39,586 nucleotides of DNA from Planctomycetota bacterium (GTDB lineage Bacteria > Planctomycetota > Planctomycetia > Pirellulales > PLA5). The stretch is from assembly GCA_003576845.1 (NCBI GenBank), contig QEVJ01000047.1, positions 1-39,586 of the forward strand. Reading direction: 5' to 3'. The position numbers and the translations under genes are program-made. Below are positions 1 to 7,642 of this stretch, piece after piece (position 1 is the first letter of the stretch; every line of letters starts with the position of its first letter). Below the pieces are notes generated by a model. It was not told the origin of the DNA, did not search any database, and saw nothing but the letters and a program-made list of their open reading frames with translations.

Positions 1-183
1 CCAACCACAAACCACCGGGGAAGGGGCCGCCGCGCCCGCATTTCATCCCGACGCCACGCACGACGCTCAAACGCTCAATTCATATCGAGGGTGAATAAGG
101 CCGGGTTAAGCGAATGTCGGAATGTCTCGCCAGTTCCTGAGCGGGCCTGTCCTGAGTTTTGTGTCAACCAGTTTTCGGCCTCC

Positions 184-426
184 TCAGCAAAACTCGTGGA
201 TGAAATTCGGCTCTGGTAGGGCAGCGAGGCTGTGGAATAGGGCGACTTCTAGGACTTCCGTGTTGCGGAAGCCGTAGGATTTTCTCGACGTCAATTTGGC
301 CTTGTTGTTGAAACCTTCGACGACGCCGGATGAAATCTCGCCGTGGGCGCGGAACCAGTTGAGTAGCAGTTCGCGGTGAGCGCGCAGCGAAGCCGCGACT
401 TTCTTCATTGGTTCAAGCCGCGAGCG
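184..426 (-). pseudogene. ISL3-family transposase, C-terminal fragment
   Basis: Only the last ~80 residues of an ISL3-type DDE transposase remain. What is seen: the reading contains RAHRELLLNWFRAHGEISSG, then VEGFNNKAKL and a SYGFR motif, and ends in a PEPxxxHxFC-like tail (LPEPNFIHEFC). Together these are the characteristic end of ISL3 transposases, where the Glu of VEGFNNK is the last catalytic acid. A full ISL3 transposase is about 400 residues, so the N-terminal helix-turn-helix, zinc-binding and first catalytic regions are absent. Upstream (higher coordinates) the reading runs into an IS110 fragment in another frame. The gene cannot make an active enzyme. Bases 1-183 beyond the stop show no gene and may hold the outer end of the element. 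Confidence 0.8.
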
Positions 427-751
427 CATCGCCCGGATCGTCTTTCGGACCGCTCGGCGCGAACGCTTCGCGATATTTCGCCAACTGTTTTGGATTGATC
501 GGAAACAACACCAGACCGACGTACTTCATCAACGCATAAGCCAGCGGCCCACGCGAAATCTCCATGCATACCGCCACCGGCCGCTTGCCGAATCGCGCTC
601 GCAATGCGGCGACCCAAGCGTCGATCTCCTCGGCCTGTTGCGGCACCGTCGTCCGCTCGGGCTCATCCTGGCCGGGAAGCAACAAGCACACGGCGTGTTC
701 CTCGTCGGCCCAATCGATGCCCACGAACGCGGCAAAGGGACAAGTTTTCAT
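413..751 (-). pseudogene. IS110-family transposase, N-terminal fragment
   Basis: This is the first ~112 residues of an IS110-type (DEDD) transposase. The ATG at 751 has a GGAGGATCGA-like ribosome site just upstream, so the original start is intact. Seen: an early GIDWADEEHAVCLL strand carrying the first catalytic Asp, a CMEISRGPLAYAL helix with the expected Glu, then FPINPKQLAKYREA and the acidic SGPKDDPGDALA segment. The protein stops immediately after this, where the family normally continues for another ~200-300 residues including the Ser-containing Tnp_20 domain. The break lies at the junction with the ISL3 fragment. Active transposition is not expected. Confidence 0.85.
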
Positions 752-1460
752 CTTCGATCCTCCTTTACGCGAAACATGACCAGCGAAAACACAACGCATG
801 ACACGCTCGCTTTGGCCGCGCGAAAGTCTTATAGTGGAGACGTCCAGCGTCTGCATCTGAGTGATTCGTCAGGTGGCCAAAGCGCGCCGCGTGCGTGCGA
901 AACTCTACGTGGATCGTCCAAACGATCGGTCAGGCAATTCGTCACGCACGCGCCGCGTGTCACTTGCGAAGATACCGCGCCGCGCACCGATAGTGGTTCG
1001 CCGAAACGCACCGTTCGCGTCGCTCCGCTGCCAAGTCCGTAAGAAGCCAAGTTTCGCCCCATCGCCCGCGCGCAGGCCTCTAACCGCGGCCAGCCCCATC
1101 GCCAGGCACGCGAAGTGCCGCTCGGGCCTGCCCGCTGAGACCTGCGGGGACTGGACGACCTATAAGGTCAGGCACTCCCGTGCCTGGCGGAGCCCTCGAT
1201 TGACTATCCAGCAAACGGCGCGCGATAAAGTAAACGTTATGCAACGGCGCCATCGCCGATCAAACGAGAAGCATTCGGCGAAGAACGTCCGACGGCACTG
1301 TCGTCAGGCACAGGCGTGTTCGACCTACATTGTGAGCCACCGCGATCGTCCGGCGAGGAACGGGTTCCGATCGACTGGGCCGCTCTACGGATTCTAAACC
1401 GCGATGCTGCCGAGCAGCGCTGTTTTGCTTATAGAAGTGGGACGGAACTTTCGTCCCCGA
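752..1460. other. Gene-poor stretch downstream of the transposon remnant
   Basis: No convincing gene is seen here. The open readings in this stretch are rich in Arg, Ser and Thr and look like shadows of GC-rich DNA. It probably holds the outer end of the IS110 remnant (near 830-856) and two copies of the GTCAGGCAC-type repeat (1168-1187 and about 1303-1330). Confidence 0.5.
1168..1187. repeat. GTCAGGCAC palindromic repeat, copy 1
   Basis: CAGGCAC-TCCC-GTGCCTG forms a perfect 7-bp stem with a 4-base loop. Related copies are at 9729-9750 (perfect 9-bp arms) and, in degenerate form, at about 1303 and 9858. The copies lie only in intergenic DNA, as expected for a dispersed REP-like element. Confidence 0.6.
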
Positions 1461-1991
1461 TTACAGCCGCAAGAATGACAGGCTGACCTGCATCAGCCGA
1501 TCTTCTAGCATCACCGCCTCAGTGTCGCTGTTCTCGAACGTCGCGCACAAGAACGACAGCCCGCGCGCGTAGGCGATGTGATACCCCTTGCCGACGATGA
1601 CGGAGGGCACGGTGATGTGCGTGAATCCCCAGGGCGTTCCGGCGAGTTGCGACTTGATGCCGCCGACGACGATGTTGGTCAATTCGCCGACGCCGTCGAC
1701 GACCAGCGAAGTGAGGCCGCCGAACTTCTCTTGCAACAGCCCTTCGACCGCCCGAATCGCGAATCGCTCGGAAAGGTTCACGGTAATGAAGCCGGACACG
1801 CGACCGTGAACGCCGATCAGTCCCGTGATCAGCCCGCTGTCGTGACCCGGCACGGCCGAGAGTCCGACGCACTTCGCGGCAATTTCGCACATTCCGAGGC
1901 CGTTGCCCACGGCGGTCAACGTCGCTTTGGTTAGGTCCGTATCGGCGATCGCTGCGAGCGGCGACTCAGGTTCGGCGACGGCGACGGACAT
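1461..1991 (-). CDS. CheX-like chemotaxis phosphatase-family protein
   Basis: A 176-residue cytoplasmic protein of the CheC/CheX/FliY fold. Known for the family: these proteins dephosphorylate response regulators such as CheY, using a conserved Glu and Asn (ExxN) on a long helix. Seen: one such helix, VDGVGELTNIVVGGIKSQL (about residues 110-128), has the E-x-x-N pair, followed by the usual HITVPSVIVGKGY strand; the N-terminal half has a GLIGVHGRVSGFITVNL sheet. The ATG at 1991 is preferred over an upstream start because GAGG lies 7 bases before it. No flagellar or chemotaxis genes are nearby, so it may act on a non-chemotaxis receiver. Family assignment is good; partner unknown. Confidence 0.8.
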   Translation of the reverse strand: MSVAVAEPESPLAAIADTDLTKATLTAVGNGLGMCEIAAKCVGLSAVPGHDSGLITGLIGVHGRVSGFITVNLSERFAIRAVEGLLQEKFGGLTSLVVDGVGELTNIVVGGIKSQLAGTPWGFTHITVPSVIVGKGYHIAYARGLSFLCATFENSDTEAVMLEDRLMQVSLSFLRL

Positions 1992-2284
1992 GTGGAATCC
2001 TCGATTCGTGGGGCGGCAAGGGCGGCCGCGATGTCGAACGCATCGCCTTCGGAAGCACGCAGCAGGACGTGAAGACACCGGCCAGGGATATATACGTCGC
2101 GGTCGACCGAAGGTTCCGCCGGCGACGAAGATCGGGAGCCGCCGGCGAATGGAGTCGACTTCCGCACGCCTTCTTCGACAGAACCGCTACGACCGCACCC
2201 GCTAGCCGCGACGGCGCGGCGGCGCAATAATCGGCGACGGGTCGAACGTTCTCCAGGCCAACACCGCCTCGCGCTTGCAATCAC

Positions 2285-3331
2285 GTGGCTCGATCCCTAC
2301 ACGCTTTGGACTATCTGAACGCGCCCGGCAAGCATCCGCCGGCGGCCGTTTGCGTCGCTTTCGGCGACGAGCCGTTTCTGCGGCGGCTGGTCGTCGACGC
2401 TATCGCCGGGCAGGTTCTCGGCAATGATGATGCCGAATTCGGGCTCGCCCGTTTCGACGGAAGCTCGGCTGAGTGGCGATCCGTTCACGACGAGCTGTCG
2501 ACGCTGGCCATGTTCGGCGGCGGTCGGCGGCTGGTTGTCGTCGACGACGCCGACGAGTTCGTCACTCGTTTTCGTCCGCAACTCGAAGACTACGTCGCCA
2601 AGCCCCGATCGAACGGTGTGTTGCTGCTTTGCCCCAAGACCTGGGCGGCGAACACGCGGCTCTACAAGGCCGTCGACCAGTCGGGCCTGCAAGTGGAATG
2701 CAAACCGCCAACCGAAGGCCGCATCGTAAAGTTCCTCGTCGACCGCGCGAAAAAGGTTCACGGCACGGCGCTTCCCGTCGCCGCGGCCGAAGCGCTGGTC
2801 GAAATGGTCGGGCCGGAACTCGGCTTGCTCGACCAGCAGGTTGCCACGCTCGCGCTGATCGCCGGCAAGGGCGAACCGATTACCGAAGACCTAGTTCAGC
2901 AGCACGTCGGTTCGTGGCGCGCCAAGACGGCCTGGGAAATGCTCGACGCGGCCGCCGAGGGCAATGCCCGCGCCGCGCTGGAACAACTCGAACGCCTCCT
3001 CGCGGCCGGCGAACATCCGATTTCGATTCTCGCCCAAATCTCGTCGACGCTCCGCCGGTTCGCCGCCGCGACGCGCTACATCCAACAAGCCGAACGCGCC
3101 GGCCGCCGCCCTAATCTCCGCGAAGCGCTCGAGCAGGCGGGCTTCAAGAGCTTCACGCTCGGCAAGGCGGAACAGCAACTCAAGAAGATCGGCCGCCGCC
3201 GCGCCGCCGCGCTGTATCAAGTGCTCCTCGATGCCGACTTGGCGCTCAAAGGCCAAAGCTCGGCGCCCGCCAAAGCCCGCCTCGTTCTCGAACGCCTGCT
3301 AACCCGCGACGTAGCGGGAGTGGCCGGGTAA
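2285..3331 (+). CDS. holA: DNA polymerase III subunit delta
   Basis: The delta subunit opens the beta sliding clamp as part of the clamp-loader complex at the replication fork. The 348-residue length matches the family (about 330-350). Seen: an N-terminal AAA+-like fold without a Walker A lysine loop (AVCVAFGDEPFLRRLVVDAI), the RRLVVVDDADEFV strand (around residues 79-91), a middle lid-like domain with LVEMVGPELGLLDQQVATLAL, and the C-terminal collar helices ISILAQISSTLRRFAAA and LDADLALKGQS. The LDADxxLKG motif near the C-terminus is diagnostic. Translation starts at a GTG. It stands alone between a divergent gene and a convergent one; the commonly linked leuS/lptE genes are not present. Confidence 0.92.
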   Translation: MARSLHALDYLNAPGKHPPAAVCVAFGDEPFLRRLVVDAIAGQVLGNDDAEFGLARFDGSSAEWRSVHDELSTLAMFGGGRRLVVVDDADEFVTRFRPQLEDYVAKPRSNGVLLLCPKTWAANTRLYKAVDQSGLQVECKPPTEGRIVKFLVDRAKKVHGTALPVAAAEALVEMVGPELGLLDQQVATLALIAGKGEPITEDLVQQHVGSWRAKTAWEMLDAAAEGNARAALEQLERLLAAGEHPISILAQISSTLRRFAAATRYIQQAERAGRRPNLREALEQAGFKSFTLGKAEQQLKKIGRRRAAALYQVLLDADLALKGQSSAPAKARLVLERLLTRDVAGVAG

Positions 3332-3337
3332 GGAAAT

Positions 3338-3405
3338 GGGCAGAGGGAAGTTGTCAGAGTGAGTTGGGCAGAGAGAACTGGGCAGAGTGATGTGGGCAGT
3401 GGCCG
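3338..3405. repeat. Degenerate tandem repeat of GGGCAGAG words
   Basis: Just after holA the sequence repeats GGGCAGAG or a close variant five times, at irregular spacing of about 13-17 bases (GGGCAGAGGGAAGT, GTCAGAGTGAGT, GGGCAGAGAGAACT, GGGCAGAGTGATGT, GGGCAGTGG). It lies between two convergent genes. Confidence 0.55.
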
Positions 3406-3433
3406 GCATGCGTTCGGCCAGAACGCGGACGAG

Positions 3434-4963
3434 TCACGACGCGGTCCCGTCGCGACATAGGCGGCGCGTTCGCGTGCGTCGGTTTCGTCGCAAAACGCAA
3501 GCCACCGCGGTTGATGCGAGCAGCACCGCACCGCTCGGTTCCGGAACTGGGTCGACGAACTGCGGCAGATCAGCTCGCAGAGAAAATATCTGCGTGGCAA
3601 AGAGTGTTCGCCCCATTGCGTCGCCGCCCACCGGGCTGGTCGATCCATCGGTGTAGACGTCGACGAGCCCGCCGCCGACGTCGGCGATGCTGAAATCGTT
3701 GTCGATCCCCAAAAGCAGCGAATAACCCCCGTCGGCAAGTTGTGGGCCGATCGCCACCGCTTCGATGCGCTCCGGTATCTCGCGGCCCAGCGCGACCAAC
3801 TCGGCTTGCAGGTCGAGGAAGAGCGCCTTGGCGGCCGGAACCACGCCCCCGGGCAGCGCGTTCGTGCCGGCCAGGCTCAGCGAGCTAACATCGGTCGCGC
3901 CGCTCAGGTCGATCTGATACAAGCGTTTCGCCCCCACGGTCAAATCGGTAACGTCGCCGCTGAGAATCGTCTCCGGATTCACGCCGCGCGTGTCGCGTTC
4001 CATCACCAGGAACTCGTGGTCGTTGATTGCCACGATCGAACTGACGCCGAGTTGACGGCCTTGCTGATTGGCGGTGAAGTCGTTGACCGTACCCGCGATG
4101 CGGGCGTTGATCGCGGCGATGTCTTCGAGTTGATAGATGAACTCGCCCGTGCTCGCGCCCGTGGCGACGTCGAACCGCACGATTCGCACGTTGCGGCTGC
4201 GGCGGCCTTGGTTGCCGTTGCCCTCCTCGGCGAGCGGATCCTGCATTATGGCGAGCATCGTCGAACCGTCCGGGGCGATCGCCAGGCCCTCGAAGCCGCG
4301 ATTGTCTTGCCGGCCCGAGACCAGCGCCGGCGCGGTGTTGCGCTCGGCGACGTAGTTCTGTTCGCCGGACGAATCGAGCGGCGCGAATCGCGCCGGCACG
4401 TCGAACGCCCGCACGAAGCGAGCTTCGGTAACGCCGCCGATCGAAACCGGCGCAAACTCGTAGACCGAGGGACCGTACTCATCCGCCACGTAGAAGTTGC
4501 GATTCGGCGCGAGCACGATCGCCTCGGGATCGAAGCTCAAGCCGAGCACTGAAGCATCGCCGTTGAGCGCCAGTGGCGTGCGGCCGTCGAAGGTTGCGCC
4601 GCCGTCGGCCGTCTTGAAGAGAATGGTCTGCAGCAATTGAAAGTTGCTCGCCGCCCCCGTCGTCGGGCCGACATCCAGGCGAAACTGCTGAATCTTCGGC
4701 ACATACGCCAGCGAACCGCCGCCCGGTCCGCGGTCCGTTACGCCGAAGTACGTGTCGGTCGCGCGGTCATAGGCCACATCCGAGAGAAACCCGGCGAGCC
4801 GATTGGCGGCCGGCGTGGAACCAGGCGGCGACAAGTCGGCCAACTCCGCCGGAACCGCCAACACATCGACCAGACTCACCGCCCCGCTCGCCTCGGCCGG
4901 AAACGACACGATGCACGCGACCAGATGCAGAAAAACCAAACCGACAAACGAACGACAAGCCAT
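3434..4963 (-). CDS. Secreted phytase-like esterase with PEP-CTERM anchor
   Basis: A 509-residue exported protein of the 'esterase-like activity of phytase' beta-propeller family. Seen: an N-terminal signal peptide (basic start, hydrophobic FVGLVFLHLVACIV, cleavage near AEASG), then propeller-type repeats with FLSDVAYDRATDTYFGVTDR, FDPEAIVLAPNRNFYVADEY, NRGFEGLAIAPDGSTMLAI and VAIGPQLADGGYSLLLGIDN. The C-terminus has the sorting signal: a VPEPSG motif, a short hydrophobic segment (AVLLASTAVACVL) and a basic tail (RRNRRTRTRR). PEP-CTERM signals direct cleavage and surface attachment by an exosortase, which is not in this window. The substrate is unknown; phytase activity itself is not implied. 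The ATG at 4963 follows a CAGGAAT ribosome site. Convergent with holA. Confidence 0.85.
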   Translation of the reverse strand: MACRSFVGLVFLHLVACIVSFPAEASGAVSLVDVLAVPAELADLSPPGSTPAANRLAGFLSDVAYDRATDTYFGVTDRGPGGGSLAYVPKIQQFRLDVGPTTGAASNFQLLQTILFKTADGGATFDGRTPLALNGDASVLGLSFDPEAIVLAPNRNFYVADEYGPSVYEFAPVSIGGVTEARFVRAFDVPARFAPLDSSGEQNYVAERNTAPALVSGRQDNRGFEGLAIAPDGSTMLAIMQDPLAEEGNGNQGRRSRNVRIVRFDVATGASTGEFIYQLEDIAAINARIAGTVNDFTANQQGRQLGVSSIVAINDHEFLVMERDTRGVNPETILSGDVTDLTVGAKRLYQIDLSGATDVSSLSLAGTNALPGGVVPAAKALFLDLQAELVALGREIPERIEAVAIGPQLADGGYSLLLGIDNDFSIADVGGGLVDVYTDGSTSPVGGDAMGRTLFATQIFSLRADLPQFVDPVPEPSGAVLLASTAVACVLRRNRRTRTRRLCRDGTAS

Positions 4964-5080
4964 GAAGATTCCTGATCAGGTAGAGCGGCGGCCCGAAGTG
5001 TCGCCATGTGGGCCGCGATCGGCGTAATGGCACTCTACCCATGATGCTTGCCGCCCGTGCCCGTGTCCAGCAAATGCGCG

Positions 5081-5614
5081 TTACCGCCCGCGAATGATGG
5101 CGAGCAGCGTTTCGATCTGCGGCCGACCGGCGGGACCGTTGGCGACGTGGTGCAACCGCACGATGCCTTGCGGGTCGACGATCACGTCGCCGCCGAGTTG
5201 GTGTGTGTCACCGGTCGGCATCCGCACACGACCGCCGCGGAGGATCAGTTTCAAGTACAGCCAAATGACGCGCGGCCCGATCAAATCGCGCCATCGCGCT
5301 GCTTCCATGCCATAGGCCCGGTACAGCGAGCGATCGGCATCGACCACGATCGGCCACGGCAGCCCAGTTTCGGCGACGTAGGCGCGCGCGATCGGCGGCG
5401 ACTCGAACGTAACCACGAGCACGTCCGCGCCGAGCGAGGCCAGTTCCGATTCTCGTTCGCGCAACTGCACGAAATGATCGCGACACGGCAGTCAGGCCAG
5501 ATGCCGGTGAAAGACCAAGAGCAGCCACCGGCCGGTGTAGTCGGACAAACGGTGGATCGTGCCGGCCGTATCGGCGAGGGCGAAGTCGACGGCTTTCTGG
5601 CTGACACGGGACAT
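5081..5614 (-). CDS. Probable selenoprotein, peroxiredoxin-like (AhpC-TSA_2/SelL type), UxxC active site
   Basis: Read from the ATG at 5614, the frame stays open to 5081 apart from a single TGA at 5494-5492 (codon 41). With that codon read as selenocysteine, the product is 177 residues with a continuous thioredoxin fold: FALADTAGTIHRLSDYTG, then WLLLVFHRHLA-U-LPC-RDHFVQL, then GADVLVVTFESP, ETGLPWPIVVDADRSLYRAYG, LGGDVIVDPQGIVRLHH and a C-terminal helix. In this family the position is the first Cys of a CxxC active site, as in HxxCPFCRExxxxL, and the second Cys is present (C44). The related SelL proteins carry UxxU. Homology lies on both sides of the TGA without frame change, and a SECIS-like hairpin lies 19-36 bases after it. 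Expected role: thiol or peroxide reduction in the cytoplasm. The alternative is a nonsense mutation that happens to fall on the catalytic Cys codon. No selA, selB, selC or selD is in the window. Confidence 0.82.
5456..5473 (-). promoter_or_regulatory. Candidate bacterial SECIS hairpin
   Basis: On the minus-strand transcript, UUCGUGC and GCGCGAA pair over 7 bp (one U-G wobble) around the tetraloop AGUU. The loop begins 26 bases after the UGA and has G as its second base. This fits the published bacterial SECIS pattern (apical loop about 16-37 bases after UGA, G in the first two loop positions). It lies within the coding frame, as bacterial SECIS elements do. Confidence 0.65.
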
Positions 5615-5765
5615 GGCAGGCGGGCGACTGTAAAGCTGTAGCGATGCGGCAAGCTGTGCCGCGACGATTGCGTTTATCGGACATCCCTATTCTAGGCAAG
5701 GTCAAGCGCCGCCGCTGCCGGCGACGAAGACAACTTCGGGCGTTAAGAGGCACGTTGTTGGCGCT

Positions 5766-7226
5766 ATGGCCGATTCAACTTCGAATTCGATGGGCGGGAC
5801 GACGAAGCGCCGCGGCGTTTCGTCGCTCTCGGCGTTTGTCGTGGTGGCCACGGCGGTGTTTGCGGCGCTCGGGATTGCACTGGTCGAACGCGAAACCGTG
5901 TTCGAGGCGGCCGTAGCGATTCGCGTCGTTTCGACGCCGGCGACTGGGCCGATCACGAAGCTTTCGCAGCGCGAAATTCGAGCCGCGCTGTTCGGACTGT
6001 TCGATGCTACGCCGCAGGACGAACTCGACAAGCACTCGCCGGCCGGGGCGGCGGAGGCGGGAACGGACGTGCCGGCGGCGGGCGAGATCGACGGATCTAG
6101 TATCGCAGCGACGCGCGATCGAAACATGTGCCTGGTTGCGATACGCTCGGGCGACGGGCAACAGTTGGCGGAGCGGCTCAACGACGCCGCGCGGCGCTTC
6201 GTCGAGTTGCGAAACGCGGCCGCGGCGGCGAGCGTCGAGGCGGAACTCGAAACGTTTCGCCAGCGGACAACCACGCGGCGCGAAGAGCGCGACGCGGCGG
6301 CACGAACACTTGCGGAATTGGAAGGGCACGGCGACCCCCAGACGCAAGGTTCTCCCGGCGCGGAAGCGAACGCGGCGAAAGCACGCGAGGTCGCGCCAAG
6401 CCGGACCCAAGAAAACGGACGGGCGCTCAATCCGCAATGGGTTCTGTTGCGCGACGAAGTATCATTGCTCGAAGGTAAGCTCGCGGAGCTACGGGGCCGG
6501 TTTACCGAACAGCATCCCGAGGTGCAACACGCGGCGGCGGCGCTCGTGGAACGGACCGCGCAGTTCAAGACGAAGCCGCAATATGCCGACGGCGGACAAC
6601 CGTTGGGTGACACGAGCTTGATGCCCGCCGAGAACGCGGCGTCGCCCGATCCGCCGGTCGCGCCGCCGTACGCCAAAAGCGCCGTGGAGACAATCCGCGA
6701 ACACGTTCCCGTCCAAGAGGCGCGCGACAAGCTGGCCGAGGCCGATGCGGCCCTCAACGGCGCATGGACGGCGGAGAAGGCCGCGACGCAGCGGCAGATC
6801 GAACTGGCGGCCAACGGCCCGTGGCGATTCGAGCCGGCGGAAACGGTTCGGGCTATAGCCGGCGGCACGACCCGAGCGCCGTGGCTGGCGATCTTCGGCG
6901 TCGCACTCGGTGCGGGTCTCGCGGCGTCGATGCTCGCCCGCGGAATCGCGCCCCTAATCGGATCGCCGGAAGACGCGGTCGCGGCGCTTGGCGTGCGCGT
7001 GGTGGGCATCGTGCGAACGGACGATCCGCTCGCGCCGCCGCCCGCCGACCCGGGCGTCGTCTCCGCCCGGTGGCTCGTGCGCGCCGGCGTCGCCTCGCTC
7101 GCAACGATCGCCGCAGTCGCCGCGCTGGCGGCGAACGTCAACGAAATCGGCGTCGAGGAAATACACCGCGAGCCCACGCTCCTGCTAAGCGTATCGCGCG
7201 ACTGGCTCGTACAACGGCTGGGATAA
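5766..7226 (+). CDS. Wzz/GumC-like membrane protein with periplasmic coiled coil
   Basis: A 486-residue inner-membrane protein resembling polysaccharide chain-length determinants and export co-polymerases. Seen: a first membrane segment at about residues 22-43, a periplasmic region with Ala/Glu/Arg-rich coiled coils (about 135-180 and 215-265), the motif RGRFTEQHPEVQ (about 242-254) that matches the R-[YF]-x-x-x-HP[DE]V signature of Wzz/GumC proteins, then two further membrane segments at about 368-393 and 438-457. A normal Wzz has one C-terminal membrane segment, so the second and the ~60-residue cytoplasmic stretch between them are unusual. There is no fused BY-kinase domain and no glycan genes next to it. 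The family call is by motif and topology; the role in exopolysaccharide assembly is inferred. Confidence 0.6.
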   Translation: MADSTSNSMGGTTKRRGVSSLSAFVVVATAVFAALGIALVERETVFEAAVAIRVVSTPATGPITKLSQREIRAALFGLFDATPQDELDKHSPAGAAEAGTDVPAAGEIDGSSIAATRDRNMCLVAIRSGDGQQLAERLNDAARRFVELRNAAAAASVEAELETFRQRTTTRREERDAAARTLAELEGHGDPQTQGSPGAEANAAKAREVAPSRTQENGRALNPQWVLLRDEVSLLEGKLAELRGRFTEQHPEVQHAAAALVERTAQFKTKPQYADGGQPLGDTSLMPAENAASPDPPVAPPYAKSAVETIREHVPVQEARDKLAEADAALNGAWTAEKAATQRQIELAANGPWRFEPAETVRAIAGGTTRAPWLAIFGVALGAGLAASMLARGIAPLIGSPEDAVAALGVRVVGIVRTDDPLAPPPADPGVVSARWLVRAGVASLATIAAVAALAANVNEIGVEEIHREPTLLLSVSRDWLVQRLG

Positions 7227-7642
7227 GTCGATCGCAAACCAAGACTCTCGATCGCTTCATTTCGATCTTTGACGTTGCTTCGACCCTTCTGTCGCGACGC
7301 TTTTTTCGTGCTTTCGCTCGTTCGCATTTTCGCAATGCGGCACATTGCTTTGGAGGAAGCGCGGCTGAATCTGCGCCGGATGTTGGCGGGATTGGACGGC
7401 GAGGGCGAGAGTTCAAGGAGGGAAGGTGCAAATCTGAGACGGCGGCCGGTGCGAGGCGGTCGACCACGGATTATCGAGCGCTGGCGAAGCCTGTGCCACC
7501 GGCCGCCATGCAGCGGCTTGGAGGATCTCTGAGGCTCTAGGTAACAACCTGCTCTCGGCCGCGCTAATGGTATTGTTGGCCGCGGTCGCCAACGCGAACC
7601 CACTCGCGGTTAGAGGACAAGGCGATTGCACGGCGCTTTTCG
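7227..7642. other. Intergenic stretch, no supported gene
   Basis: Short open readings on both strands have no recognisable domains and no ribosome site. It has a T-rich patch near 7256-7335. I see no clear promoter or repeat here. Confidence 0.4.

Larger units (their letters stand above)
184..751 (-). mobile_element. Composite remnant: IS110 head joined to ISL3 tail
   Basis: Two unrelated transposase fragments lie in the same orientation and meet at about 413-429. The short stretch GATGCGCTCGCGGCTTGA is read as D-A-L-A-A-stop in the IS110 frame, and from its second base as M-R-S-R-L-E in the ISL3 frame. Both readings look native to their family, which suggests a deletion or insertion that joined the two elements at a few shared bases. 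No intact terminal inverted repeats were identified. Confidence 0.7.

Noticed and set aside
861-1397. Open reading of 178 codons on the plus strand
   Set aside because: Very rich in Arg, Ser and Thr, no domain, no ribosome site, and it crosses the GTCAGGCAC repeat; it looks like a GC-rich shadow.
5492-5494. TGA as a simple nonsense mutation making a pseudogene
   Set aside because: The codon falls exactly on the catalytic Cys position, the resolving Cys and the rest of the fold are intact, and a SECIS-like hairpin follows; still, this remains the main alternative.
5702-7603. Minus-strand open reading of 633 codons opposite the Wzz-like gene
   Set aside because: Composition (Ser, Arg, Ala, Thr) and lack of motifs are typical of the antisense of a GC-rich gene; the plus-strand reading has membrane segments, coiled coils and the Wzz motif.
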